DNA of 64,000 nt from Nostoc sp. ATCC 43529 (GCA_003326205.1 LWTK01000036.1:712965-776964), one strand, 5' to 3'; positions 1 through 8,528 are shown, counted from the first letter of the stretch. Numbers and translations are program-made. Notes: generated from the sequence alone by a model not told the origin.

Positions 1-1
1 T

Positions 2-352
2 GTACTTAGGCATCAACAGTCATTACCGGATGGGAATCAGTTACAAAATCTGATTAGTCAAGTTCCTGGTAGTGGTACGAGTGGAGCAGAAATGCAATCT
101 CTGATTTCACCTCAGTTGCAGCAGCAAATTATTCAAACAGTTTCCCAAACAACGGGAATCAGCCCTAATGTCATTGAGGCTATTTTGCCCACAGTAACTT
201 CGGCAGTACAAAGCCTGCTAAGTATGGGTTCTACTAACGGTGATTCTCTAAATTCAAATTCTATTTTGAATACTTTTTTAGATAGCGATCGCGATCGCAA
301 CATCGATCTAAGTGACGTTCTCAGATTTGGCGATCGTTTTGTTCATCCATAA
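2..352 (+). CDS. partial protein with C-terminal calcium-binding-like motif
   Basis: The frame is open from the left edge of the window, so the true start lies upstream and the internal Met at 92 is probably not the start. About 116 residues are visible. They are rich in Gln, Ser and Asn, and the end carries DSDRDRNIDLSDVLRFGDRF, which resembles an EF-hand or dockerin-type Ca2+ loop (D-x-D-x-D/N-x-I-D-x-x-D). Two overlapping HIP1-like GCGATCGC sites encode the DRDR stretch. The function is unknown. It is followed by a hairpin repeat and then by a methyltransferase in the same orientation. Confidence 0.6.
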   Translation, partial: VLRHQQSLPDGNQLQNLISQVPGSGTSGAEMQSLISPQLQQQIIQTVSQTTGISPNVIEAILPTVTSAVQSLLSMGSTNGDSLNSNSILNTFLDSDRDRNIDLSDVLRFGDRFVHP

Positions 353-437
353 TCACAGATATAGGGTTCCTGTGTGATTTTGTAAAAAGTTGTGTACATC
401 TCAAGAGTAGCAACTTTGAAATTGCACAGTAACTCAT

Positions 438-477
438 CCTGTTGACGGTTAGCTGTCAACCGTCAACCGTCAACAGG
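438..477. repeat. hairpin repeat, possible terminator of the upstream gene
   Basis: A 13-bp perfect inverted repeat (CCTGTTGACGGTT at 438-450 and its complement at 465-477) encloses a 14-nt loop that itself contains another GTCAACC unit. It lies 85 bp after the stop of the partial gene. No U-tract follows, so it may be a dispersed palindrome rather than a terminator. Confidence 0.55.
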
Positions 478-620
478 AAAAGATGTGCTGCGTTGCCCTC
501 AGAAAATTTATCTATTGTGAAGTTATCTTGCTGTTAATATAATACACGAGATTTAGACGCTGACAGGTTATACAGTTGAACAAATAGTTAAAAACAGTAG
601 TTCTATTTGTTAACAAACAT

Positions 621-1268
621 ATGCAGATAAATCAGGCGATCGCAACCTACGATCGCGGCGCAGCGGATTATGACGCAATTATGAGGCGTTACTGGCACAT
701 TGAGCGCGAACCGCTAATTGCTTCCTTGCAGCTTCAACCAGGACAAACTGTACTGGATGCTGCGGTGGGAACGGGTCTTAATCTTCCAGCCTATCCTCAA
801 GGGGTACATGTGGTTGGTGTGGATCTTTCTCATAAGATGCTGGATGAAGCGCGTAAAAAAACCGTATCCGCAGACATCACCTTCAAGGTATCGGATCTCT
901 GCAATTTAGATTTTCCTGATAATAGCTTTGATGCAGCTGCATCGGGATTTACCCTGTGTGTCGTTGACGATCCCGTTCGTGCTTTGGAAGAAATTTTAAG
1001 AGTTACCAAACCTGGTGCTTTAATTGCCATTCTTGATTATTGCAAATCACGAGATCCAGAGATTGAGAAATGGCAAGAATTAATATCTGATGGAGCTTCA
1101 CAGTTGGGCTTCCCGACTGACAAAATCAAGTGGAATGCATTAATGGATTATGACGAATTGATTTACAACAGTAAGCTGACTATTGAAGTGCTGGTAGACA
1201 ATCGCATAGACAGTCCTAACCCGTTTTCATGCGGTTGTCAATTACTGCTGAAAAATACCAAAGTTTAA
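621..1268 (+). CDS. class I SAM-dependent methyltransferase
   Basis: This 215-residue protein has a complete class I Rossmann methyltransferase core. Motif I is VLDAAVGTGLNLPAY at about residues 45-59, the acidic residue of motif II is in VVGVDLSHKMLDEA, and a motif IV-like region (FDAAASGFTLCVVDD) follows. The layout resembles UbiE, phosphatidylethanolamine N-methyltransferase and other Methyltransf_11 proteins. The substrate cannot be read from the sequence. It is cargo of the nifD element and stands alone, with no close partner on its strand. A cysteine pair (CGC) lies near the C-terminus. Confidence 0.85.
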   Translation: MQINQAIATYDRGAADYDAIMRRYWHIEREPLIASLQLQPGQTVLDAAVGTGLNLPAYPQGVHVVGVDLSHKMLDEARKKTVSADITFKVSDLCNLDFPDNSFDAAASGFTLCVVDDPVRALEEILRVTKPGALIAILDYCKSRDPEIEKWQELISDGASQLGFPTDKIKWNALMDYDELIYNSKLTIEVLVDNRIDSPNPFSCGCQLLLKNTKV

Positions 1269-1332
1269 AAACTTAAATTGTAGTGCGTTATGGCAACGCT
1301 TAACGCACCAACATATCTGGCGCGTTAATTTA

Positions 1333-1698
1333 TCAATAGAGTTCCAACAATGCAGGGAAAATAAGCACAATCAGCATCACATCAAGTAAAACTAAGCTAA
1401 CTATCAGCCAAATGTTAATTGTATAACCTTCTGACTTAAAGTATAACACAATAGCTTTATTAATAATTCCAACAATTATTGATGTATCAAATAAAGAAGC
1501 AGCAGTTATTCCAAACAGGTAAGAAAAACCATTCCCATGTTTATAAGTTGGCGTTGTTATATGCTCATAGTACAGCCAAATAGCTAAAGTTCCAAAAACA
1601 AGAGTATAAGCTATTAGGCACTTTGTGTTGGGCATAATCTGAGCAATAACAAAGGGAATAATTAGTACTAATAGAAAAAATCCAATAATATCAATCAT
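1333..1698 (-). CDS. small integral membrane protein, unknown function
   Basis: This 121-residue, very hydrophobic protein has about four predicted membrane helices: one at the N-terminus (about 3-21), one near 27-45, one in the middle and one at the C-terminus (about 95-117). There is no recognisable catalytic motif. It faces the methyltransferase gene convergently, and a short GTGCGTTA/TAACGCAC palindromic repeat lies between the two. I do not recognise the family. It belongs to the nifD-element cargo. Confidence 0.6.
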   Translation of the reverse strand: MIDIIGFFLLVLIIPFVIAQIMPNTKCLIAYTLVFGTLAIWLYYEHITTPTYKHGNGFSYLFGITAASLFDTSIIVGIINKAIVLYFKSEGYTINIWLIVSLVLLDVMLIVLIFPALLELY

Positions 1699-1835
1699 TT
1701 ATAAATACCTATTTTTTGATAATATTTGTAAATATTGATTACCCACATAAAATTTAGTAAAAAGGAACAGGGACTGCGTGAGTGTGGTATAACGCATCAC
1801 TAACACGCACCACTGCCTATTCCCTATTTACTGCT

Positions 1836-2633
1836 TTACAAATTGTTTTTAAACAATTCTAAAACATGTTGCCAAGCATCAGGAGCCGCTTCAGGATTGT
1901 AACTTGGGTGTTGTTCCATAAATGGGTACTTATCTTTGAAAAATCCAGCAAAGAATCCGTGTCCGGCATCATATCTAAATACACGGTGATTGATTTGATT
2001 TCTCTTTAATTCTGCTTCAATTTCCTCGGTTTCCTCCTGAGAAATTAATGTATCCCTTGTGCCAAAAAATGCATAAATAGTACCTTTAATTTGTGAAGTG
2101 CGATTGATAGTTGGAGTCTTTTCACCATAACTAGAAGTGGTAATTCCAGCACCGTAAAATGAAGCTGTGGCTTTGATATCGGGGAAAGTTGCAGCGATGT
2201 AAGCAACGTGACCGCCAAAACAAAAACCAATGACACCAATGGCATCTTTTTTGACATTGGGTAAAGTTTTTAAGTAAGCGATCGCTGCTTGAATATCACT
2301 TAAGATATCTTGATATTTTACTTGTTGATAGTATTCCAAACCCAGCTGATAGGCTTCTGGACTAAACCCAACATGTTCGGGGCTAAAATCAGCTTCAAAA
2401 CCAGGAGCAATACGTTGATACATCGCCGGGGCTATTACTACATAACCTTGTTTAGCGATTAGTTTTACGATATCTCGAATGTTACTGTTGATGCCAAATA
2501 TTTCTGGAAAAACGATAACGGCGGCAAAGGTTCCCTGATGTGCTGGTTGAGCTAAGTAAGCATCGATTTCTAAGTCATTGTTAGGTATTTTGACTTTTGT
2601 AGTGTTAATTTCGATGTTTGTTATTTCTACCAT
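1836..2633 (-). CDS. dienelactone hydrolase family protein
   Basis: This 265-residue alpha/beta hydrolase of the dienelactone hydrolase family has its nucleophile in the motif GFCFGGH (Cys, as in carboxymethylenebutenolidase). The catalytic Asp is probably in GTRDTLIS and the His in DAGHGFF. The oxyanion region IVFPEIFGINSNI near residues 41-53 also fits. Length and motif order match bacterial DLH proteins. Members hydrolyse dienelactones, but in cyanobacteria the natural substrate is usually unknown. It appears intact and is a free-standing element cargo gene. Confidence 0.9.
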   Translation of the reverse strand: MVEITNIEINTTKVKIPNNDLEIDAYLAQPAHQGTFAAVIVFPEIFGINSNIRDIVKLIAKQGYVVIAPAMYQRIAPGFEADFSPEHVGFSPEAYQLGLEYYQQVKYQDILSDIQAAIAYLKTLPNVKKDAIGVIGFCFGGHVAYIAATFPDIKATASFYGAGITTSSYGEKTPTINRTSQIKGTIYAFFGTRDTLISQEETEEIEAELKRNQINHRVFRYDAGHGFFAGFFKDKYPFMEQHPSYNPEAAPDAWQHVLELFKNNL

Positions 2634-2920
2634 CTTGTTTCCGGCGATTTGATACCAACTTGTCTATTTTGACTGTTTTTCGACACCGATAGGAGATATT
2701 TATACTAATTCGTAATTCGTAATACTCGCCTCCCGCGAGAAACAAGCTACGTAATTCGTAATGGACTAAAACTTAGGATGTGCGTTATTACTCAACACTG
2801 AATTTCTAACTTTTGGACAGACAGCATCTCGAACTTCTGGACGATACTAAGGGTTTTTGATTTGTGCGACCTTACAGAGGTAAGCATAAAGACTCAATAT
2901 TAACAAGCACAAAAAAAACT

Positions 2921-3460
2921 ATGCCAGATCAAACATTTAGAACAAACATACCAGAAGTCGATCCAACGCAGATTGAAGATACTCGAACTGCGATCGCTGA
3001 CGAACATCGTTCGTTCTTAGAAAAAGTCATGGTCAAAGGTGGATTTGCAGATTTGTATGATGCCAGAGACTTTAGCGAAGTTGTGTTTCGCGTCATGCGT
3101 GACTTGATGACAACAGAAGCAAGCGATCGCGTCGAGGGAGAACTGCATACAGAAGCTGTACCTACTGATGAGAAAGCACTCCAGTTTGAAGTTGCCGATC
3201 TTTGGAAAGATACCAATCCAATTGTCGGATTATTGAGCCGGGTTCGTCCACCCTGGCAAGGCCCTGGCATCTTCAAAATCGATTCCGATCGCTTTCTGTT
3301 CCGAGTTGCTAATGAAGGCGGTAAGCCAGCAACAGTTGACCGAGAACAAGCAGTTAAAGCCGTATTTTCTGCTACCAAAGACGAACTTTCCCAAGAACGA
3401 ATTGAGGAAATTGCTAGCTGGCTACCTGACTATGTACGTCAACTTTGGGAGCAAGCTTAA
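2921..3460 (+). CDS. DUF2267 domain protein
   Basis: A 179-residue soluble protein starting at ATG 2921 (MPDQTF). A GTG at 2864 in the same frame would add 19 residues that look like non-coding DNA, so I prefer the ATG. The core (FSEVVFRVMRDLMTTEASDRVEGEL, then LPDYVRQLWEQA at the end) matches DUF2267, a helical family of unknown role found widely in bacteria. The gene is followed by a convincing intrinsic terminator, which suggests a monocistronic unit. Confidence 0.8.
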   Translation: MPDQTFRTNIPEVDPTQIEDTRTAIADEHRSFLEKVMVKGGFADLYDARDFSEVVFRVMRDLMTTEASDRVEGELHTEAVPTDEKALQFEVADLWKDTNPIVGLLSRVRPPWQGPGIFKIDSDRFLFRVANEGGKPATVDREQAVKAVFSATKDELSQERIEEIASWLPDYVRQLWEQA

Positions 3461-3479
3461 TTACAAGTGTGAAAAAGTC

Positions 3480-3517
3480 AAGTCTGTTTGTGACGAGCGT
3501 ACACAAACAGACTTTTT
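3480..3517 (+). terminator. intrinsic terminator after the DUF2267 gene
   Basis: A 13-bp perfect stem (AAGTCTGTTTGTG at 3480-3492 and its complement at 3502-3514) with a 9-nt loop is followed by a run of T, 20 bp after the stop codon. Confidence 0.8.
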
Positions 3518-3832
3518 ATATAGGAATCCGATTTGCGTAGCGAAATGTAGTTGAAGGGATGAATGCGATCGCTTTGTTCTCTCACACTACACCATAAGGC
3601 TTACGCATAGTTCAAGAAACTTACCTTGGTACGCACCCAAAGTTTTTTCTCGAAGAGATGTCAGTATCATTTTTACAATCATGACTGTGATTATTACTAC
3701 TTTGTTGCAGTGTTTATCATGAATTAAAAAATTTAAATTATACAATTTATATCCGGAAAACAAAGGTGAAGTAAGGAAAAATAGTGAAGATTTGATTTTT
3801 CTTTTCTTGAGTTAATATAAGGGACTTCCACA
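3518..3832. other. spacer without a gene
   Basis: About 315 bp lie between the terminator and the HTH gene. I see one HIP1-like GCGATCGC at about 3567 and an AT-rich stretch just before 3833 that probably carries the promoter and leader of the next gene. No ORF is convincing. Confidence 0.5.
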
Positions 3833-4810
3833 ATGGTTACTACTCCTGTATACTATCTGCAAATTCTGGGCAATCCGAATATTGAAATTTCTCAAGATGA
3901 AGTGCGATCGCTTTTAGGAGAAATAGAAGTACAACTGCATAGTAGCGGGGTTTATCGGCGTGCTTTAGCGATGGTGCAGAAGTTAATAGGCGAACAAACA
4001 CATCAGGCTCAAGATTTATTAAAAGCTGTAGGTAGAGAAGCGATCGGTTTAGCATTTCGACAATTTGCCCAACAATATCAAGAAGTTGAAACAGCTACAG
4101 ATACGAAGCAAGCCACAGAAACAGCCGATTCTTCACTAGAAATAGAGCAGGAGGATTGCACTCTTCAAGAGCAACCCTCTAAAAATACAGCAGAAAATTC
4201 GCTGTGGAAAAAACCACTACAATTGCTGAATCATCAGAAAATTTCTCAAACAGAACAAGCCGAGCAAGCAGCCCAACAACGCATAGATAGCCTACGCCAA
4301 ATCGGGCAACAACTCCAAAAAACCCGTCAGTCCAAAGGGCTTTCTTTGTACCACATCCATTTTTCCACTCATATTCGAATGAAGCTGATAGAGGCATTAG
4401 AAAACGGTAACTTGCAAGAATTACCAGATGACATTTATCTACGTGGATTTATCCGACGTTATGGAGATGCTTTAGGACTTGATGGTGTTGCTTTAGCTGC
4501 TTCTTTGCCAGTACAAGTAGCTATACCAGTAACTAAGTCCTTGTCGCATCAATCTAAAAAAGGAATGGGATTGGAAATTCATCCGCCACATTTATATGTA
4601 GGTTATACAGCTCTTCTTGCCGGTGCAATGGGAGGATTAGCTTTGATGTCGCAGCAACAAGCAAATACGAATATATCAATTGAGCAAGATAATTCTTCTG
4701 TTTTACAATCGGTAAAACAAGAATCCCCTACTGTTAAACCAGGAATTAAATCTACTAACACTGGTGTGGTTGTAGGATCTGATATTTCCCCACCAGAAGG
4801 ATTATATTAA
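3833..4810 (+). CDS. membrane-anchored helix-turn-helix protein (RodZ/HTH_25-like)
   Basis: A 325-residue protein. Residues 1-85 are helical and unassigned; an acidic, Gln/Glu-rich linker follows. Residues about 153-225 are a RodZ-type HTH_25 domain (LRQIGQQLQKTRQSKGLSL, then IYLRGFIRRYGDALGLD). A single membrane helix lies near 254-272 and a short Ser/Thr-rich tail is outside. This architecture is common in cyanobacteria as 'helix-turn-helix domain-containing protein'. In RodZ the HTH binds MreB, not DNA, so the domain alone does not prove a regulator. It is cargo of the nifD element, and whether it acts before or after excision is unknown. Confidence 0.7.
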   Translation: MVTTPVYYLQILGNPNIEISQDEVRSLLGEIEVQLHSSGVYRRALAMVQKLIGEQTHQAQDLLKAVGREAIGLAFRQFAQQYQEVETATDTKQATETADSSLEIEQEDCTLQEQPSKNTAENSLWKKPLQLLNHQKISQTEQAEQAAQQRIDSLRQIGQQLQKTRQSKGLSLYHIHFSTHIRMKLIEALENGNLQELPDDIYLRGFIRRYGDALGLDGVALAASLPVQVAIPVTKSLSHQSKKGMGLEIHPPHLYVGYTALLAGAMGGLALMSQQQANTNISIEQDNSSVLQSVKQESPTVKPGIKSTNTGVVVGSDISPPEGLY

Positions 4811-4921
4811 CGAACTGTACCACAGCAGATTGCAAGTTGATGAGGTACAGATTGTTGTAGGTAGCATAGCTGTGCTACCTGCAAACAAAAGTATAAAAGG
4901 AATGCGATCGCGCTTATTTTC

Positions 4922-5257
4922 TCAGGCTACGCCATATTGCGTGTATTGGCGCAAATGTGATGGCTGTAGTCCTAAAACAATATCCTGTCTGGGTACTCCC
5001 ATTTCTGTCAACTCTTGGGCAATTTGGATATCAGTCATATTACGCTGAATCCATATTTTTTCATCTTTGATATCGAGATGGATCGCACAATTATAAATTC
5101 GGTCATATCCATCCCAGCCAATCTCTAAAATCTGGTAATGATCTCGCGTCGTGTCGAATATTAGTTGAATTTCAACATCTTCTTCTAAAGGTTGATAACT
5201 GCTATATTTCGTTAATAAGTTTTGAATATATTCACGATATTGGTCTAGTTTTGCCAT
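4922..5257 (-). CDS. xisI: XisI family protein (element excision controlling factor)
   Basis: This 111-residue protein matches the XisI family: YREYIQNLL at the start, HYQILEIGWDG in the middle, and IWIQRNMTDIQIAQEL followed by MGVPRQDIVLG near the end. In Anabaena PCC 7120, XisH and XisI are needed with XisF to excise the fdxN element. Here the gene overlaps the 3' end of xisH by 13 bp, so the two are translationally coupled. Many genomes carry several XisHI pairs outside excision elements, so the pair may act like a toxin-antitoxin or accessory nuclease module. Confidence 0.93.
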   Translation of the reverse strand: MAKLDQYREYIQNLLTKYSSYQPLEEDVEIQLIFDTTRDHYQILEIGWDGYDRIYNCAIHLDIKDEKIWIQRNMTDIQIAQELTEMGVPRQDIVLGLQPSHLRQYTQYGVA

Positions 5258-5667
5258 TGCACAATCACCTCATCATTTGGATCGTAAACTATTAATTTAA
5301 CTTGATACTCTTGTACTGAAATTTGGGCGAAGTCCCTGCTAAATAGCGATTTATACGTTGACAGTGGCACTGCTAAAAATAAAACTCTCTCAGGTTCTCT
5401 AAGTCGCAAAGCTAATCGATAATTGAGAAATTGCCCTAAAGCTGCATGGTAGTCAAAGAGTTCAGAATCTCCCAAAAAACTTTTGATTTCAACAGCAATT
5501 TTCTCTGTTCCTCGCTCAGCTGCTAAGAGTTGTTCCGCACCTAAATCAATCGACATTTTATCTTTGCCAAACTTAACAACTAGCGGATCGTGCGTGATGA
5601 CCCACCCTTCTTTTTGCAGTCCCCGTTTGACGGCTTCGTGAAAAATGTCTTTTGCAGACACGGACAA
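5245..5667 (-). CDS. xisH: XisH family protein (PD-(D/E)XK-like)
   Basis: A 140-residue XisH protein. The start (SVSAKDIFHEAVKRGLQKEGW), the acidic pair in DKMSIDLGAEQLLAAERG and the segment KIAVEIKSFLG form the PD-(D/E)XK-type core (D...E-x-K) seen in this family. The end (YDPNDEVIVQW) is also typical. In the fdxN element XisH works with XisI and the recombinase XisF; here the pair lies inside a nifD element beside XisA. It is the upstream gene of an overlapping xisH-xisI operon. The family assignment is firm; a role in nifD excision is not shown. Confidence 0.93.
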   Translation of the reverse strand: MSVSAKDIFHEAVKRGLQKEGWVITHDPLVVKFGKDKMSIDLGAEQLLAAERGTEKIAVEIKSFLGDSELFDYHAALGQFLNYRLALRLREPERVLFLAVPLSTYKSLFSRDFAQISVQEYQVKLIVYDPNDEVIVQWQN

Positions 5668-5837
5668 AACCAGAACCCAATAACCTTATGATACCGAACT
5701 ATGATTATGTCGTATTGCTTTGCGATAACTATGGGAGGGATGCGATCGCCTGCTGATACAATGAAGGTGCGTTGTGCTTTGTGACAACACACCTTACATT
5801 AGATATGCGATCGTTCTTACTAATTATCTCAAAGTAC

Positions 5838-6326
5838 TTATGAAAGTAAACTTTTGATTTCAGGGCTTATACTACCAGCAGACAAATAAGCCTTTTTAAT
5901 TGTTGCGATGTATTTAGAAACTAATTTTTGCAAGCCACTATCAAAATAATTAGTCTCCATTTCTTCCTCACTGACACCATCATCATCGCAGCACTCCCAT
6001 GCTAAATGCCCCGGACATGGGGCTTCTTTGCTGTACCAACGTTTTTTATCCTCTTCAGAAGAGGGAGTCTCTTTACTCCACAAACGAACTAGATAGCTGT
6101 TTGGACAGTTAATACTAGTTTCCATTTCCACAAAAGCCTTTTCTAAATCTACGCTCAGTCCCACAGCTTCAGACATACTATCGCTTACATTATCATTCCA
6201 AAACTTAATTTTGCAGTTTCCAGAATTAATTTCTCGAATAATTGAATCAGAAATGTATACCAAGTTATTTTCAAGCTGACGATATACAAAGTCTTCTCTT
6301 GCTTCTGGATTAATTTGGCTGCACAT
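5838..6326 (-). CDS. hypothetical protein, 162 aa
   Basis: I do not recognise this soluble, acidic 162-residue protein. It contains several Cys residues (NCPN, APCPGHLAWECCDDD), and its middle could bind a metal, but no known motif spacing is met. The C-terminal third is helical. It lies between xisH and xisA on the same strand, with about 170 bp and 320 bp on either side, so it is probably transcribed on its own. Composition and codon use look like real coding sequence. Confidence 0.6.
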   Translation of the reverse strand: MCSQINPEAREDFVYRQLENNLVYISDSIIREINSGNCKIKFWNDNVSDSMSEAVGLSVDLEKAFVEMETSINCPNSYLVRLWSKETPSSEEDKKRWYSKEAPCPGHLAWECCDDDGVSEEEMETNYFDSGLQKLVSKYIATIKKAYLSAGSISPEIKSLLS

Positions 6327-6644
6327 AACTGTATGGTGTCGGTTTATATTTGAGGTTCAACTAGAATTATTCCCTAAAAACCTTCAAAACTAACATTATA
6401 GAGTTTCCTAATCTACTGAGTTACTTAATACATTGCTAATAAAATTGGATAAACCTCTGTGTAACTTTGCGCTTGACTCTGCGCCCCTCTGCGTTAAAAA
6501 CAAAGGTTTGTCTACCTCACTTAACAGCGAATTGCTATAATATGTGAAAATTGTTTATCTGTGATAATATAAAATTCAAATCTGATTAGCTATAGAGTGG
6601 GTTGCCCTGTATGATAACACAGTATGTAAATTTCATTAACCAAC
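6327..6644. other. spacer between xisA and the hypothetical gene
   Basis: About 318 bp without a convincing gene. It holds a copy of the dispersed repeat of the type CTCTGCGCCTCTGCGT at about 6466-6500 and is otherwise AT-rich. Confidence 0.5.
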
Positions 6645-7946
6645 TCAAATCTTTTTATAAAGTATCTCCATCTTCAATTTTTCAATCTCTAATCTCAAAT
6701 TTTCATTCTCCATTCTCAATTTAGCATTATCTTCCCTAATCAACTCAACTTCATTCCTCTTACTCAAAGCCTGATTCATAGCTAACTTTCGCATATCCAG
6801 CGAGAACCAACGCTGATAGGTTTGCGTATGAACTTGTACGCTATGTCCCAAATTATCTGCCGCAGCCTTAATTGGAATTCCTAAAATATGCGCCCGAATT
6901 GCCCAAGCGTGACGTAAATCATAAGGTTTAAAATCTAAGCCTATTTTACGAAACCACCAACTGACTCGTTGTGTTAATGCTGTGATTTCTGCATAATTGG
7001 TATTATCTTTTTTACTAATTGTCATTGCCAGCATTTCTAAATATTTGGGATTTCTTAAATCAAATTCTTCAATCCATTGTTTATATAATGGCAAAGCTTC
7101 TCTCTCACCAGTCTTACAATCTTTATGAACCTTCCATGTTAAATCTATATTTTCTTGACTTAACCACCAATCGATGTCAGGATTAATAAAAAGCTCGCGC
7201 GGTCGCAAGCCAAAAACTGCTAACATTCCATAAGCCCAGCGCCAAAGCTGCCAGCTATCTTGAACATTTTGGTTAACTTGATTGCCTCTGGTATTTAAAT
7301 ATTCTTCAAACTTGCTAATTCCCTCAGCTATTTCCGCATCGGTCGGTATATTGCGGGAATTTTTCTCTGGCATTTTGGAATATTTTGATAAATCAATTTC
7401 GATTTTGAATGTCTGGCAAAATGCAGCGATCGCTCTAGCTGCATTATACTTAGACCACTCCTTATCAATTTTTTCAATTGCACTTATTAAATTTTCCGCA
7501 GTCGCTAAATCTGTAGGATTAGTAAATCGCTTAGTTCGGGAAAAATAATAAAAAAATGTATGTTCGCTTTTAGTCGTTCGCTTGTGAGTTTTAAAATATT
7601 CATCTTCAAATTTTTCGAGTAATTCACCGATTGTTTTACAATCTTTTTTAATTGCCTCATTGCCTAAATATTTATCATTCCATTCAAAAGTTTTACGAGC
7701 AATTAGCTTTCCTAATTCATAAGCTTCTTCCTCAGCCGTCTTTAAACCATCTAAATTTGCAGGAATATTCAAGCTGAGATTATACTGCTTTCTACCAGTG
7801 CCGTTTTTATCCTTGTCTCCAGGTTTAATTGGTAACGTAGCGCGTAATTGCAGACTTCCATTCGATTCTCTAATTGTGACCTTTGTCTTTGCAGACTTCA
7901 AACGCAGATTTACTGTCTCTAATTCCAGTAGTACTTTTGATTTCAT
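6645..7946 (-). CDS. xisA: XisA, nifD-element tyrosine site-specific recombinase
   Basis: A 433-residue phage-integrase-type recombinase. The C-terminal half carries the catalytic residues: Arg in FGLRPRELF, the H-x-x-R box in DLRHAWAIRA, and the His and nucleophilic Tyr in LGHSVQVHTQTYQRW. A short coiled coil (ELIREDNAKLRMENENLRLEIEKL) closes the protein. Its place next to the nifD core site identifies it as XisA rather than its close relative XisC of the hupL element. It is transcribed away from nifK. The reading frame is intact, so programmed excision is plausible. The start at 7946 is the first ATG of the open frame. Confidence 0.95.
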   Translation of the reverse strand: MKSKVLLELETVNLRLKSAKTKVTIRESNGSLQLRATLPIKPGDKDKNGTGRKQYNLSLNIPANLDGLKTAEEEAYELGKLIARKTFEWNDKYLGNEAIKKDCKTIGELLEKFEDEYFKTHKRTTKSEHTFFYYFSRTKRFTNPTDLATAENLISAIEKIDKEWSKYNAARAIAAFCQTFKIEIDLSKYSKMPEKNSRNIPTDAEIAEGISKFEEYLNTRGNQVNQNVQDSWQLWRWAYGMLAVFGLRPRELFINPDIDWWLSQENIDLTWKVHKDCKTGEREALPLYKQWIEEFDLRNPKYLEMLAMTISKKDNTNYAEITALTQRVSWWFRKIGLDFKPYDLRHAWAIRAHILGIPIKAAADNLGHSVQVHTQTYQRWFSLDMRKLAMNQALSKRNEVELIREDNAKLRMENENLRLEIEKLKMEILYKKI

Positions 7947-8173
7947 GTGTTCTATTTGCTGCTGTGCTTGCAGACTTGAAGCGAAATAACTACTAATTCG
8001 TAATTCGTAATTTGTAATTATGGCTCTTAATTACGAATTACTAAATATCAATTACGAATTCTCCTTTAGCCTATATTTAGTCTAAAAATAAATACGTTTT
8101 CAGCGAACAATGTTTAATTCTGACATTGCTCATTGCAAACATTAACCTATTGAAAAAAATAAAACCATCAAAA

Positions 8174-8184
8174 GGATTACTCCG
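8174..8184 (+). other. nifD-element recombination core site (right)
   Basis: GGATTACTCCG, identical to the 11-bp repeat at the ends of the Anabaena nifD element. Its bases 2-10 encode Asp-Tyr-Ser of NifD. Recombination with the left copy, outside the window, would restore the reading frame. Confidence 0.93.
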
Positions 8185-8324
8185 GCCCTTATCACGGTTA
8201 TGACGGATTTGCTATCTTCGCTCGTGATATGGATTTGGCACTCAACAGCCCAACCTGGGGATTAATTGGCGCTCCCTGGAGCAAAAAAGCTGAAGCTAAA
8301 ACCGCAGCTAAAGCAACCGCCTAA
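8175..8324 (+). CDS. nifD: nifD 3' fragment (last 49 codons)
   Basis: The frame from the core site reads [20 protein letters not shown] and runs through a WGLIGAPW segment to a Lys/Ala-rich end, followed by TAA at 8322-8324. This is the conserved C-terminus of the nitrogenase MoFe protein alpha subunit. The rest of nifD must lie left of the element and left of the window. As it stands here the gene is interrupted and cannot make NifD; XisA-mediated excision would fuse the two parts. nifK follows after 204 bp on the same strand. Confidence 0.95.
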   Translation, partial: DYSGPYHGYDGFAIFARDMDLALNSPTWGLIGAPWSKKAEAKTAAKATA

Positions 8325-8377
8325 AAAAATGAGAGAGACATAAGAACCTGGGGCTAATACCCCAGGAGGGAGTCGGG

Positions 8378-8408
8378 AATTCAAAATTCAAAATTCAAAA
8401 TTCAAAAT
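8378..8408. repeat. short tandem repeat in the nifD-nifK spacer
   Basis: About three to four copies of the unit AATTCAAA(A), followed by a partly complementary stretch (TTTTGCATTTTGAGTTTTGA) at about 8421-8440. The two can pair to form a hairpin between nifD and nifK. Confidence 0.7.
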
Positions 8409-8528
8409 GATGTGTTTTGCTTTTTGCATTTTGAGTTTTGAGTCACATTTCCACTCCCTAACTAGTCTCCATTCGCCTCACTGCCGATTCCTCAATTAGT
8501 AATAACTCAGCAAGCTTGGAGATCAGAA

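Larger units (their letters stand above)
1..8184. mobile_element. nifD excision element, right-hand part (left end outside window)
   Basis: This stretch separates an unseen 5' part of nifD from its last 49 codons. The right border is the 11-bp core GGATTACTCCG at 8174-8184, the same direct repeat known to bound the nifD element of Anabaena PCC 7120. The recombinase gene xisA lies 228 bp inside this border, as expected. No second core copy is visible in the window, so the element is longer than 8.17 kb. Cargo includes a methyltransferase, a dienelactone hydrolase, a DUF2267 protein, a membrane HTH protein and a XisH/XisI pair. Excision in differentiating heterocysts is established for the family; that this copy is functional is inferred from the intact core and intact recombinase. 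Confidence 0.9.

Noticed and set aside
2929..3378. A 149-codon minus-strand frame over the DUF2267 gene
   Set aside because: Shadow of the DUF2267 gene; composition rich in Ser/Arg/Thr, typical of antisense frames.
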